Shown here: positions 41,996 through 49,805 of the stretch, piece by piece | Layout: every line of letters starts with the position of its first letter | How positions within the stretch are numbered: position 1 is the first letter of the stretch | Assembly: GCA_036337765.1 (NCBI GenBank) | Contig: JAYZDP010000139.1 | Span: 17,089 to 81,088, forward strand | Direction of reading: 5' to 3' | DNA from: JAYZDP01 sp036337765 | Lineage (GTDB): Bacteria; Acidobacteriota; Thermoanaerobaculia; Multivoradales; Multivoraceae | Length of the DNA stretch: 64,000 nt | The notes under the pieces: generated by a model | Database searches by the model: none | Seen by the model: the letters and a program-made list of their open reading frames with translations, nothing else | What the model was told of the DNA's origin: nothing | Position numbers and translations under genes: made by a program

Positions 41996-42840
41996 GCGAG
42001 ACACCAGAGGCCGGCACCGCCGTTGCACCTCGGAGCGCCTCGACAGTGTTGTTGCTCCGGGACGCGACCGACGGTCCAGAAGTCTTCATGGTCGAGCGTC
42101 ACCAAGGCTCGCGCTTCATGGCCGGCGCCTACGTCTTTCCGGGCGGACGCGTCGATCCCGACGACAGTGACGTCGAGACCTTCTGCGTCGGTCTCGACGA
42201 CGCCACAGCTTCGGCGCGCCTGCATCTTGCCGAGGGTGGGCTGGCCTACTACGTTGCCGCGATTCGCGAATGCTTCGAGGAGGCGGGAGTGCTGCTGGCC
42301 TATGGCGACGACGATTCGCTGATCGACACCAGCAACCACCCCGAGCTGGGTCCCCGCATCGACTCACTACGCTCGGCACTGAATAGTCGCAAGATCGGCT
42401 TCCTCGACCTGGTTCGCCAGGAGGGCTGGCGTCTCGCTACCGATCACATGCACTACTGGGCCCACTGGATCACTCCGGAAGACTCCCCGGTGCGCTTCAC
42501 GACACGCTTCTTTCTGGCGGCAGTGCCCTCCGATCAGGCGGCGGTCCACGACGACGCCGAGGTGACGGGCTCGGCGTGGGTCACTCCCCGAGCGGCGCTG
42601 CGCAAAGCCGAGCGCGAGGAGTGGGCGATCATCTTCCCGACGCTGCGCAACCTCGAGACCATCTGCGATTTCTCGACGGTTGCCGAGGCGGAGGCCGCGG
42701 CGCTCGAAAGGCGCGCGATCGAGACACTCCAGCCGATCATCCTCCACCGCGATGGCGGCATCCAGGCCGTGCTGCCCGGAGACGAAGGCTACGAGGAGGC
42801 GCTCGCCGCCGCTGACTGCGCCAAGGAAGATGGCCAGTGA
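41992..42840 (+). CDS. Nudix hydrolase
   Basis: A 282-residue Nudix protein. The box is present as 'GLAYYVAAIRECFEEAGVLLAY' (R-E-x2-E-E-x-G), preceded by 'STVLLLRDATDGPEVFMVERHQGSRFMAGAYVFPGGRVD'. The wide gap between the 'PGGRVD' strand and the box, with an inserted helix, is typical of the NUDT19-like CoA-related group. That group cleaves CoA or acyl-CoA diphosphates, so a CoA derivative is a plausible substrate. The GTG start overlaps the dipeptidase stop, and its own stop overlaps the MBL gene. Confidence 0.88.
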   Translation: MSETPEAGTAVAPRSASTVLLLRDATDGPEVFMVERHQGSRFMAGAYVFPGGRVDPDDSDVETFCVGLDDATASARLHLAEGGLAYYVAAIRECFEEAGVLLAYGDDDSLIDTSNHPELGPRIDSLRSALNSRKIGFLDLVRQEGWRLATDHMHYWAHWITPEDSPVRFTTRFFLAAVPSDQAAVHDDAEVTGSAWVTPRAALRKAEREEWAIIFPTLRNLETICDFSTVAEAEAAALERRAIETLQPIILHRDGGIQAVLPGDEGYEEALAAADCAKEDGQ

Positions 42841-43691
42841 GCGTCCCCGCCACACGCCCCGACATGCCGGTTCCCGGCGAGCTGTCGCAGCTCTCCCCAC
42901 GGGTGCGCAGAATCACCCAGGACAACCCCTCGGTCTTCACCGGTGCGGGGACGAACACCCACCTGGTGGGAACCCGCAACCTGTTCATCCTCGACCCGGG
43001 ACCCGACGACGATGCCCACTTCGAACGGATCGTCGAGGCGGTGGGCGACGCCGGCGTGGCCGCCGTCATTCCGACCCACCACCACGATGACCACTGGCCC
43101 CTCGCACCCCGCCTGGCGGAGCACTTCGGGGCGCCGACGCTGGGGTTCGCGGTGGAGGGCAACTACACCCCGGACCGACTGGTGCGAGACGGCGAGGAGC
43201 TCGCCACGGCAGACGTCAGCCTCACAGCGATCCACACTCCGGGCCATGCACCGGATCACCTGTGCTACCTGATGCGCGAGGAGCCGACGCTCTTCTCCGG
43301 CGACCATGTCATGGGCTGGTCGACCTCGGTGATCGCGCCACCCAAGGGCAACCTCAACGACTTCATGGCCTCGCTGCGCCGGCTGAGGGACGTGGCACAC
43401 GAGCGCATGATCCCGGCCCACGGCCTGCCGATCTCGACGCCCTACGACCGCATCGAGGAGATCTACGCCCACCGCGAGCAGCGCACCGCGCAGGCCCTTG
43501 CGGCTATGGGCGCGGGCCTCGACAAGATCCCGGAAATGGTCGTTTCAATCTACGCCGACATCGACCAGAAGCTCCACCGGCCCGCCGCATGGTCTCTTCT
43601 CGCCCACCTGCAGGCGCTCGTCGAGGACGGACGTGTCACGATGCAGGGCGAGGCCAACGAGCCCCTCGAAGCGCACTGGCACCTCTCTTGA
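42837..43691 (+). CDS. LACTB2-like metallo-beta-lactamase hydrolase
   Basis: A 284-residue MBL-fold protein. 'NPSVFTGAGTNTHLVGTRNLFILDPGP' begins the fold, the zinc motif is 'PTHHHDDHW', then 'IHTPGHAPDHLCY' and 'LFSGDHVMGWSTSVI'. The C-terminal winged-helix-like part ('REQRTAQALAAM ... VSIYADIDQKLHRPAAWSLLAHLQAL') matches the LACTB2 group, whose members are hydrolases or RNases. The GTG start is coupled to the Nudix gene (GTGA), so the dipeptidase-Nudix-MBL trio forms one operon. Confidence 0.88.
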   Translation: MSVPATRPDMPVPGELSQLSPRVRRITQDNPSVFTGAGTNTHLVGTRNLFILDPGPDDDAHFERIVEAVGDAGVAAVIPTHHHDDHWPLAPRLAEHFGAPTLGFAVEGNYTPDRLVRDGEELATADVSLTAIHTPGHAPDHLCYLMREEPTLFSGDHVMGWSTSVIAPPKGNLNDFMASLRRLRDVAHERMIPAHGLPISTPYDRIEEIYAHREQRTAQALAAMGAGLDKIPEMVVSIYADIDQKLHRPAAWSLLAHLQALVEDGRVTMQGEANEPLEAHWHLS

Positions 43692-43696
43692 ACTAG

Positions 43697-43882
43697 TCGC
43701 AGGATGCACTTTCGCTCGGTGAGGCGACGGTGTGCCACATGAAGGCCTTCCGGCGCGGCAACAAGCTCAAGATCGTGTCGCGCGACGAGCGAGTGTGGAA
43801 TCTGATCGAGTCGCTGAAGCTCGATCGCATCCTCGATTGCCATCGCAGCGAAGAAGCCGCCCTAGCCGACTTCGTTCAGTAG
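43697..43882 (+). pseudogene. C-terminal remnant of a STAS-domain anti-sigma factor antagonist
   Basis: After a stop at 43694-43696, the frame reads 'GEATVCHMKAFRRGNKLKIVSRDERVWNLIESLKLDRILD' and ends 'SEEAALADFVQ'. This is the last half of a STAS domain (helix, strand, 'L-L--LDRI---', acidic tail). The N-terminal half with the phosphorylatable Ser is missing. The first ATG is at 43739, leaving 47 residues. The rest of the 315-bp gap to 44006 contains only a dispersed repeat. Confidence 0.5.
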
Positions 43883-43954
43883 CGGGGCCGCGGTGGTCAT
43901 TGTTGACGGACTTGTTTGGATCTAGCGCGCTCATACCGCGACCCCGCTACTCAT

Positions 43955-43991
43955 GCTGCGCCTCCGGGGGAGGCTCGCCGCGCAGGCCCGG
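43955..43991 (+). repeat. Dispersed extragenic repeat, copy 3
   Basis: CTGCGCCTCCGGGGG followed by AGGCTCGCCGCGCAGGCCCGG. The part GCCTCC-GGG-GGAGGC can fold into a 6-bp hairpin. It matches the reverse-strand copy at 5114-5150 over most of its length and the degenerate copy at 36370-36396. It sits 16 bp beyond the 3' end of the convergent propeller-protein gene. Confidence 0.6.
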
Positions 43992-44006
43992 AACCAGAGT
44001 CTCGCG

Positions 44007-45680
44007 CTAGGGGTCTTCTATCCGTGTGCCGGCGCCGGCTACTAGTTCGTGGTAGCTGCCGACCTGGATGTCGGAGAAACGCTCGCGGCGGCCGTCTGGC
44101 CAACGCACGACGACCGAGACCTTCTTCTTTGCGGCCTCGCCGAGGGCGATGACCACTCGGGGGTCGCGGGCGGAGGCGTAGCTGCCGTCGGTGTGGACTA
44201 TGCGCGTGGCTGCGGCGGGGCCTTCTAGCTCGGCGAAGACGGTGGCTCCGTGCGCGTCTCGGCCACCGGCTTGGAGGCGCAGGCGTAGGCCGATCCATGG
44301 CCGTGAGGTGTCGGCTTCGTTGCGCAGCGCCTGGACGGGGCCGCTGTTGTTGGTGACGACGACGTCGGTGTCGCCGTCGTTGTCGATATCGCCAAAAACC
44401 GCGCCGCGGCTGACCCCGGAGACCGCGAAGGCGGGGCCGGCGACGGCGGTGACGACGTAGAACTCACGCCCACCGTTGGAGCGAAAGAGCTGGTTGTTCT
44501 CGTCGAGAGGGTACGGATCGGCCTGCCTGTCCGAGCCTGGCGGAAAGGTCACTCCGCCGTTGACGACCAGCAGATCGAGCCAGCCATCGAGGTCGTAGTC
44601 GACGAACCCGGTGCCGAAAGACGTGTAGCTCCAGCTCGGCGTGGCCAGGCCCGCCATCTCTGTCGAGTCCTCGAAAAAACCCCGGCCGTCGTTGACGTAC
44701 ATGGTGTTGGTTTCGCGGCTGAAGTGGGTCATGAAGATGTCGACGTCACCATCGGCATCGAAGTCCGCCGCGTCGACGCCCATCGACGCTTCCGCTCGAC
44801 CCTCGGAGTTCAGCGAGCTCCCGGACGCCAGGCCCTGGTTGCGAAACCTGCCGTCCCCCTGATTGATCCACAGCTGGTTGGGCGTCAGATCGTTGGCGAT
44901 GTAGAAGTCGACGAGACCGTCGCCGTCGAAATCCGCCGTCGACACGCCGAGCCCGTTTCCCGGCTCCTGGGTAAGGCCGGCCCTGGCGCTGACGTCGGCG
45001 AACGAGCCGTCACCGAGATTGCGGTACAGGCGGTCGGCGGCCGGGCCGTAGGCCTTCGGCAGGCAGTAGTCGTGCACACCGCGCTCGTTGAGGCAGGTCT
45101 TGTGCGCGCCGTAGGAGTACGTCAGGTAGTTGGCGACCACCAGGTCGAGCCAGCCGTCGGCGTCTAGGTCGACAAACGACGCGGAGCTTGAGAAGCGCGC
45201 GTCGCCCACTCCGGCGCGTGCCGTTGCGTTCTCGAAGCGACCCTCGCCGAGGTTGCGCCAGAGCTGATTGGCACCGAAGTTGGTGACGTAGAGATCGATA
45301 TGGCCGTCGCTATCGTAGTCGCCCGTCGCGACACCGATGCCGTAGCCCACGGCCTCGATGCCGCTCGCCTCGGTGACATCGACGAACTGCGCCACGCCAT
45401 CGGTGAGGTCGTTGCGAAACAGTCGATCACGCAGCGGAAGGGGCTCGCGCGGCGGCACGATCGCGTCGTCCAAGGTGAGGCCAGGGCCGAGCATCGCGCC
45501 CTGGACGAGGTAGAGGTCGAGGTCGCCGTCACCGTCATAGTCGAACAGCGCCCCGCCGCTGCCGACCACCTCCGGATAGTAGAGGCGTCCCGACATGCCG
45601 TTGAAGTGGTGAAACGACAGCCCCCATTCCGCGGTCGCGTCCGAGAACGGCGCGGCTGCCGGCAGTAGCACTAACGACAT
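44007..45680 (-). CDS. CRTAC1-type FG-GAP/VCBS propeller protein with ASPIC/UnbV domain
   Basis: A secreted protein of at least 557 residues. It has about seven FG-GAP/VCBS repeats with calcium-binding 'DxDxDGxxD' loops ('FDYDGDGDLDLYLV', 'DYDSDGHIDLYVTN', 'DLDADGWLDLVVAN'), followed by a C-terminal ASPIC/UnbV domain ('VVVRWPDGRRERFSDIQVG'). A Cys196...Cys206 pair in 'C-x9-C' ('VHDYCLP') recurs in the paralogue at 55992. The ATG at 45680 leaves a very short signal ('SLVLLPAAAPFSD'). A CTG at 45711-45713, overlapping the upstream stop and 6 nt after GGGGGTGAG, would add 'KPARRILVAG' and a proper signal peptide. Function is unknown. Confidence 0.87.
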   Translation of the reverse strand: MSLVLLPAAAPFSDATAEWGLSFHHFNGMSGRLYYPEVVGSGGALFDYDGDGDLDLYLVQGAMLGPGLTLDDAIVPPREPLPLRDRLFRNDLTDGVAQFVDVTEASGIEAVGYGIGVATGDYDSDGHIDLYVTNFGANQLWRNLGEGRFENATARAGVGDARFSSSASFVDLDADGWLDLVVANYLTYSYGAHKTCLNERGVHDYCLPKAYGPAADRLYRNLGDGSFADVSARAGLTQEPGNGLGVSTADFDGDGLVDFYIANDLTPNQLWINQGDGRFRNQGLASGSSLNSEGRAEASMGVDAADFDADGDVDIFMTHFSRETNTMYVNDGRGFFEDSTEMAGLATPSWSYTSFGTGFVDYDLDGWLDLLVVNGGVTFPPGSDRQADPYPLDENNQLFRSNGGREFYVVTAVAGPAFAVSGVSRGAVFGDIDNDGDTDVVVTNNSGPVQALRNEADTSRPWIGLRLRLQAGGRDAHGATVFAELEGPAAATRIVHTDGSYASARDPRVVIALGEAAKKKVSVVVRWPDGRRERFSDIQVGSYHELVAGAGTRIEDP

Positions 45681-45709
45681 TCCGGCGACGAGAATCCGAC
45701 GGGCCGGCT

Positions 45710-47893
45710 TCAGTGCTCACCCCCGAGGCTGAGCTCGGCGACGGACACCGCCACGAGCTCGGAGCTGCCCTCCACGACCCGGTAGACGTGATTGGCGGCC
45801 ACGTCGGCGAAGACCTGAGTCGGTCCGGGAGCGGGCCAACGGACGGTCAGGCGCTCGATCGAGCTCGCCTCGCCGATTCCCAACTCCTGCTGCAGGCTAG
45901 ACCCGCCGAAGGAGCCGCCACCGCCCACCAGCGCGTGAAACGACCGATTTCCCCCTGGGCCCGAAACCTCGAGCTCGATGCGGGCTCCGACGCCGAAGGA
46001 GTTGGCACGCGCACCTTCGAGCCGCAGTGTGACCCAGTTTCCTCCGCCGCCGGGATTCTCGAACAGGCTGTTGGCGTAGGTGTCGCCGGGATAGAAACCG
46101 CCGAGCTGATGGAAGAGGTCCTGATCGCCGTCGTTGTCGACGTCGCCGAAGGCCACGCCATGGCCCTTCTGGATGTGCGCGAAACCACCGACGAAGCTGA
46201 CGTCGACGAAGCGCCCGGCAGTGTTGCGGTACATGACGTTCGGCATCAGGCTCGCCAGGTCCGGCTCGCCGGTGCCGAGATAGATGTCGAGCCAGCCGTC
46301 GTTGTCGAGGTCCCCGTAGTTGGCGCCCATCGGCATCAGCGGGCGCTCGAGGCCGACCTCGGCGGAGACCTCGGTGAAACGCCCGCCGTCGTTGCGATAG
46401 AGCAACGGTTGCCCGTCGTCGAACGACAGACCGAAGTAGGAGCCCGAGACCCGCGCGGGCTGCTGGCGGTAGTCGGCGACGAAGATATCGAGGTCGCTGT
46501 CGTTGTCGTAATCGAAGAACCACGCCGGGAAGCTCTCGCGCACCGGAGCCGTGACTTCCAGCTCCGGCGCCACGTCGACGAAGCGCCCGCCGCCGTCGTT
46601 GCGGTACAGGCGGTTCTCGCCGATGTTCGAAACGTAGAGATCGGGATCGCCGTCGTTGTCGTAGTCGCCCCAGGTCACCGCCTTGGTGTAGCGGTTGTTG
46701 GTGACTCCGGCCGCCGCCGCCACCTCACGGAAACGCCCGTCGCCCTCATTGCGGAACAGCTGGTTCGGAAAGGCGTGAAGGAAGGTCCACTCGTTGCCGA
46801 CGTAGACGTCGAGGTCGCCGTCGGCATCGTAGTCGGCCCAGGCGGCGGTGCCGGAGGCGAAGGCCGGCTCCGCCATGCCCGCGGCGCGGGTCACATCGAC
46901 GAACTGTCCCACCTGGGTGTCGAGCTGGTTGTGCAGCAGTGAGTTGCGGATCCGGCCCTCACTCAGCAACCAGGCACCGCGCAAGACCAGCAGATCGAGC
47001 ATGCCGTCGTCGTCGTAGTCGGCCTGCACCAGGTTGAGCCCGCCCAGCTGCCCGCTGAGGCCCCAGGCTTCGGTGACGTTCTCGAAGCCGCCACGCCCGT
47101 CGTTGCGGTAGGCCTTCATCGCGTCGCACGGATCCCAGGTCGTCGCCAACAGGTCCAGATGCCCGTCGCCGTCGAAGTCGTCCATGACCGCTCCACCCGC
47201 GAGATCGACCTCCGCCAGCCCCAGCTCCGGAGCCCGGTCGCGCCATCGGTCGAGCTGGGCATCGTTGGCGAGCGCGCCCGCCGGCAGCCGCAGGTTCTCC
47301 GGCACTCCGTCGGGCCAGTCGCCCGAGACCTGTCGAACCACGTTCAGCAACCACGCAGCCTGAACGTTGCGCGGGTGCCGGCCAGCGTAGTCCGCCAGTA
47401 CGTCGCCGGCCCTTCGAGCGGCCTCGGGGCGGGTGTGGATACCCTCCTTCGTCACCGGCAACAGGCACGAGGCGGCATTGTGGTGGCCGATGCAGTTCTG
47501 GTCCTCGGCGAGCTGGATCCAGGCCAGAGCCAGGTGCCACTCGAGCGACGACACCAGCCCTCCCTCGGGCGCCGACGTGGCAGACACCTCGGCCAGGGCC
47601 TCGTCGAGCAGCTCGATGGCCGCCGCAGGATCACCTAGCTTGAGCCTCTCCCGGGCCAGAATCCCTTTCCACCCTGCGCGCGTCGCCACATCTCCGCCGC
47701 CGGTCTCGAGCTGGGCCGTCGTCTCGAGCGCCAGGCGGTCGCTGAAGTAGAGGTTGTCGCCGGTTCTCAGACGCTCACAGACGGCCTCGAAAGTCTCGGC
47801 GCCTCTCGCGCCGGTTCCCGCAAGGACCGCCACGACGGCGACTAGAAAGCGGAATGCCACGCCGCCAAGGCGCCCTGAAGCCAGAGCCGACAT
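45710..47893 (-). CDS. Large exported FG-GAP/ASPIC-UnbV protein
   Basis: A 727-residue protein. A signal peptide (about 10-31, ending 'GARGAE') leads a helical, TPR-like region to about residue 230. In it, Cys134 and Cys143 lie in the motif N-C-x3-H-N-A-x-S-C-x-L-P. Then come at least eight VCBS/FG-GAP blades ('DDFDGDGHLDLLATT', 'ADYDADGDLDVYVGNEW', 'GDYDNDGDPDLYVSN') and a C-terminal ASPIC/UnbV domain. I chose the ATG at 47893 because the signal starts there. It is directly upstream of the CRTAC1-type gene, 29 bp apart, and its closest relative is the protein at 57718. Probably extracellular or periplasmic; role unknown. Confidence 0.87.
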   Translation of the reverse strand: MSALASGRLGGVAFRFLVAVVAVLAGTGARGAETFEAVCERLRTGDNLYFSDRLALETTAQLETGGGDVATRAGWKGILARERLKLGDPAAAIELLDEALAEVSATSAPEGGLVSSLEWHLALAWIQLAEDQNCIGHHNAASCLLPVTKEGIHTRPEAARRAGDVLADYAGRHPRNVQAAWLLNVVRQVSGDWPDGVPENLRLPAGALANDAQLDRWRDRAPELGLAEVDLAGGAVMDDFDGDGHLDLLATTWDPCDAMKAYRNDGRGGFENVTEAWGLSGQLGGLNLVQADYDDDGMLDLLVLRGAWLLSEGRIRNSLLHNQLDTQVGQFVDVTRAAGMAEPAFASGTAAWADYDADGDLDVYVGNEWTFLHAFPNQLFRNEGDGRFREVAAAAGVTNNRYTKAVTWGDYDNDGDPDLYVSNIGENRLYRNDGGGRFVDVAPELEVTAPVRESFPAWFFDYDNDSDLDIFVADYRQQPARVSGSYFGLSFDDGQPLLYRNDGGRFTEVSAEVGLERPLMPMGANYGDLDNDGWLDIYLGTGEPDLASLMPNVMYRNTAGRFVDVSFVGGFAHIQKGHGVAFGDVDNDGDQDLFHQLGGFYPGDTYANSLFENPGGGGNWVTLRLEGARANSFGVGARIELEVSGPGGNRSFHALVGGGGSFGGSSLQQELGIGEASSIERLTVRWPAPGPTQVFADVAANHVYRVVEGSSELVAVSVAELSLGGEH

Positions 47894-47969
47894 CGCGTCA
47901 GTATAGCTAGCAGCGGTCGGCGACGCTCCTGCCGGACAAGGCGACAAGGGCCTTTGCTAGCATCGCTCC

Positions 47970-49784
47970 ATGGCACGTTTCGCGGTCGTGATGGCCCTCT
48001 GCGCGGGCCTCGTAGCCTGCGGCCCGAGCGGTCGCAGCACGCCGTCGAACGGCGTCGGAGAGATCCCCGGGGACGCCCTCACGCAACCGGCGTTCGCTAC
48101 CGACGACGATCCTGCAGCCCTGGTCGATCCGAGCCGCGACGGCTGGGACAGCGAGATCCTCAGCGCCGCCGCCGAGCAGCAGCTCTACCGCCTGGCGAAC
48201 TGGCTCGCCGATCCCGCAAAAGAGGCCATCGACGTCGCTGGGCACGACTTCGCATCGTCGGTGCTGGCTCCCGAAACACTGTCGGAGCACTACTCGGACG
48301 GGGTCGTGACCGTGCGGCAGGGGACGATCGATTCCCGGGCCGTCGAACACCGTGGGCCGACGGGGCTGGCCGACGGAATCGATCGACAGAGGCGCCGGGT
48401 CGACGGCTTTGACCAGCGGAGGGCGACTCTGAAGCAGTTCAGGATCGAACTCGAAGAGTCGAGCTTCGTCACCCGGTCGTACTTCGAGCTGTCGGGAAGC
48501 CGCGAAGCTGGCGCCAAACAGATCAACTCGCTGTGGACCACCCGCTGGCAGCTCCCCGAGAGCACGGACGACGCGCCCCTGCTGATGGCAATCACGGTCG
48601 CCGACTACGAGGAGACGGAGACGCGCTCGGCGGAGCAATACGAGGACGTCACAGCGGCGGCGATCGGTCACAACCGCAGCTACGGGGAACAGATCCTCAA
48701 GGGCCCCGAGCACTGGCTGAGCCGGCTCACCAAGGGCCACGGTTTCTCCAAGGACGGCTGGCACGGCGTGTCGGTCGCCGACGTCGACGGCGACGGACTC
48801 GAGGATCTGTTCCTGGCCGAGCAGGGCGGGCTGCCGAACCGGCTATTCGTCCAAAGCGCCATCGGCACTTTCGACGACCGCTCGTCGGAGGCGGGCATCG
48901 ACTTCCTGGAGCGCACCCTCGCCGGCCTGTTCGTGGATCTCGACAACGATGGCGATCAGGACCTGGTGCTGTCGCACCGGCCCGCGGTGCTGATCCTCGA
49001 GAACGACGGCAACGGCCGCTTCCAGGACGTCCGCTTCGTCGCCGGCGCGATTCCCGACAGCCACTCGGTGTCGGCGGCCGATTTCGACCTCGACGGCGAC
49101 CTCGACCTCTACGTGTGCGCGTACCGCCGCGCACCCAACGAGCGCGGCCTAGCCAGCCCTGTGCCCTACCACGATGCCAATAACGGTGGACGCAACGCTC
49201 TGCTGCGCAACGACGGCGGCTTCCAGTTCACCGACGTGACGGCCGAGACCGGCCTCGACGCCAACAACCGCCGGTTCAGCCTGGCTGCCGCCTGGGAGGA
49301 CTTCGACAACGACGGCGATCCTGACCTCTACGTCGCCAACGACTACGGCCGCAACAACCTGTACCGCAACGACGCCAAAGCGGGCGGGCAGTTGCGCTTC
49401 ACCGACATCGCCGCCCAGGCCGGCGTAGAGGATGTGTCGTCGGGGATGTCGGTGAGCTGGGCCGACTACGATCGCGATGGTCGGATGGACGTCTACGTCG
49501 GCAACATGTTCTCGGCCGCCGGCAACCGCATCACCTACCAGCGAAAGTTCGACGCGTTGCGTCGGCGGGCAGGTCCGCTGGCCGAAGTGCAGCGGATGAC
49601 TCGCGGTAACTCGCTGTTTCGCAACGCCGGTCCTGCTACTTTTCACGACCGCAGCGAAGCCGAGGCCGTCACCATGGGGCGCTGGTCGTGGTCGTCGCTC
49701 TTCGCCGACATCAACAACGACGGCTGGGAGGACCTCGTGATCGCCAACGGCAACCTCACCCAGACCAACCCCGACGACTTGTGA
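47970..49784 (+). CDS. FG-GAP/VCBS lipoprotein, N-terminal half of an interrupted giant protein
   Basis: A 604-residue frame with a lipoprotein signal (lipobox 'LVAC', Cys17). A helical region (about 30-240) precedes FG-GAP blades ('VADVDGDGLEDLFLAEQ', 'VDLDNDGDQDLVLSH', 'EDFDNDGDPDLYVANDYG', 'ADYDRDGRMDVYVGNM'). It ends at a TGA in 'NPDDL-stop-SFFWRQVV'. The same frame continues without a break for another 804 codons, and the missing ASPIC/UnbV end of the propeller lies there. So this is the N-terminal part of a protein of about 1408 residues. It is divergent from the gene ending at 47893. Confidence 0.85.
   Translation: MARFAVVMALCAGLVACGPSGRSTPSNGVGEIPGDALTQPAFATDDDPAALVDPSRDGWDSEILSAAAEQQLYRLANWLADPAKEAIDVAGHDFASSVLAPETLSEHYSDGVVTVRQGTIDSRAVEHRGPTGLADGIDRQRRRVDGFDQRRATLKQFRIELEESSFVTRSYFELSGSREAGAKQINSLWTTRWQLPESTDDAPLLMAITVADYEETETRSAEQYEDVTAAAIGHNRSYGEQILKGPEHWLSRLTKGHGFSKDGWHGVSVADVDGDGLEDLFLAEQGGLPNRLFVQSAIGTFDDRSSEAGIDFLERTLAGLFVDLDNDGDQDLVLSHRPAVLILENDGNGRFQDVRFVAGAIPDSHSVSAADFDLDGDLDLYVCAYRRAPNERGLASPVPYHDANNGGRNALLRNDGGFQFTDVTAETGLDANNRRFSLAAAWEDFDNDGDPDLYVANDYGRNNLYRNDAKAGGQLRFTDIAAQAGVEDVSSGMSVSWADYDRDGRMDVYVGNMFSAAGNRITYQRKFDALRRRAGPLAEVQRMTRGNSLFRNAGPATFHDRSEAEAVTMGRWSWSSLFADINNDGWEDLVIANGNLTQTNPDDL
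49782..49784 (+). other. In-frame UGA interrupting a 1.4-kilocodon reading frame
   Basis: TTG-TGA-AGC occurs between the propeller and the ASPIC/UnbV part. Both sides are in the same frame and both encode well-conserved sequence ('DDL' before, 'SFFWRQVVPRAP' after), so a single-base nonsense change, a base-calling error or stop-codon readthrough must be considered. Confidence 0.85.
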
Positions 49785-49805
49785 AGCTTCTTCTGGCGGC
49801 AGGTC

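Noticed and set aside
43955..43991. Intrinsic terminator for the convergent genes at 43.7-44.0 kb
   Set aside because: The 6-bp hairpin has no following T tract on either strand, and the same sequence recurs at other loci, so a dispersed repeat is the better reading.
49782..49784. UGA as a selenocysteine codon in the giant lipoprotein
   Set aside because: The position is not next to a redox motif, no obvious SECIS-like hairpin follows directly, and the flanking 'DDL ... SFFWRQ' context does not suggest a catalytic residue.
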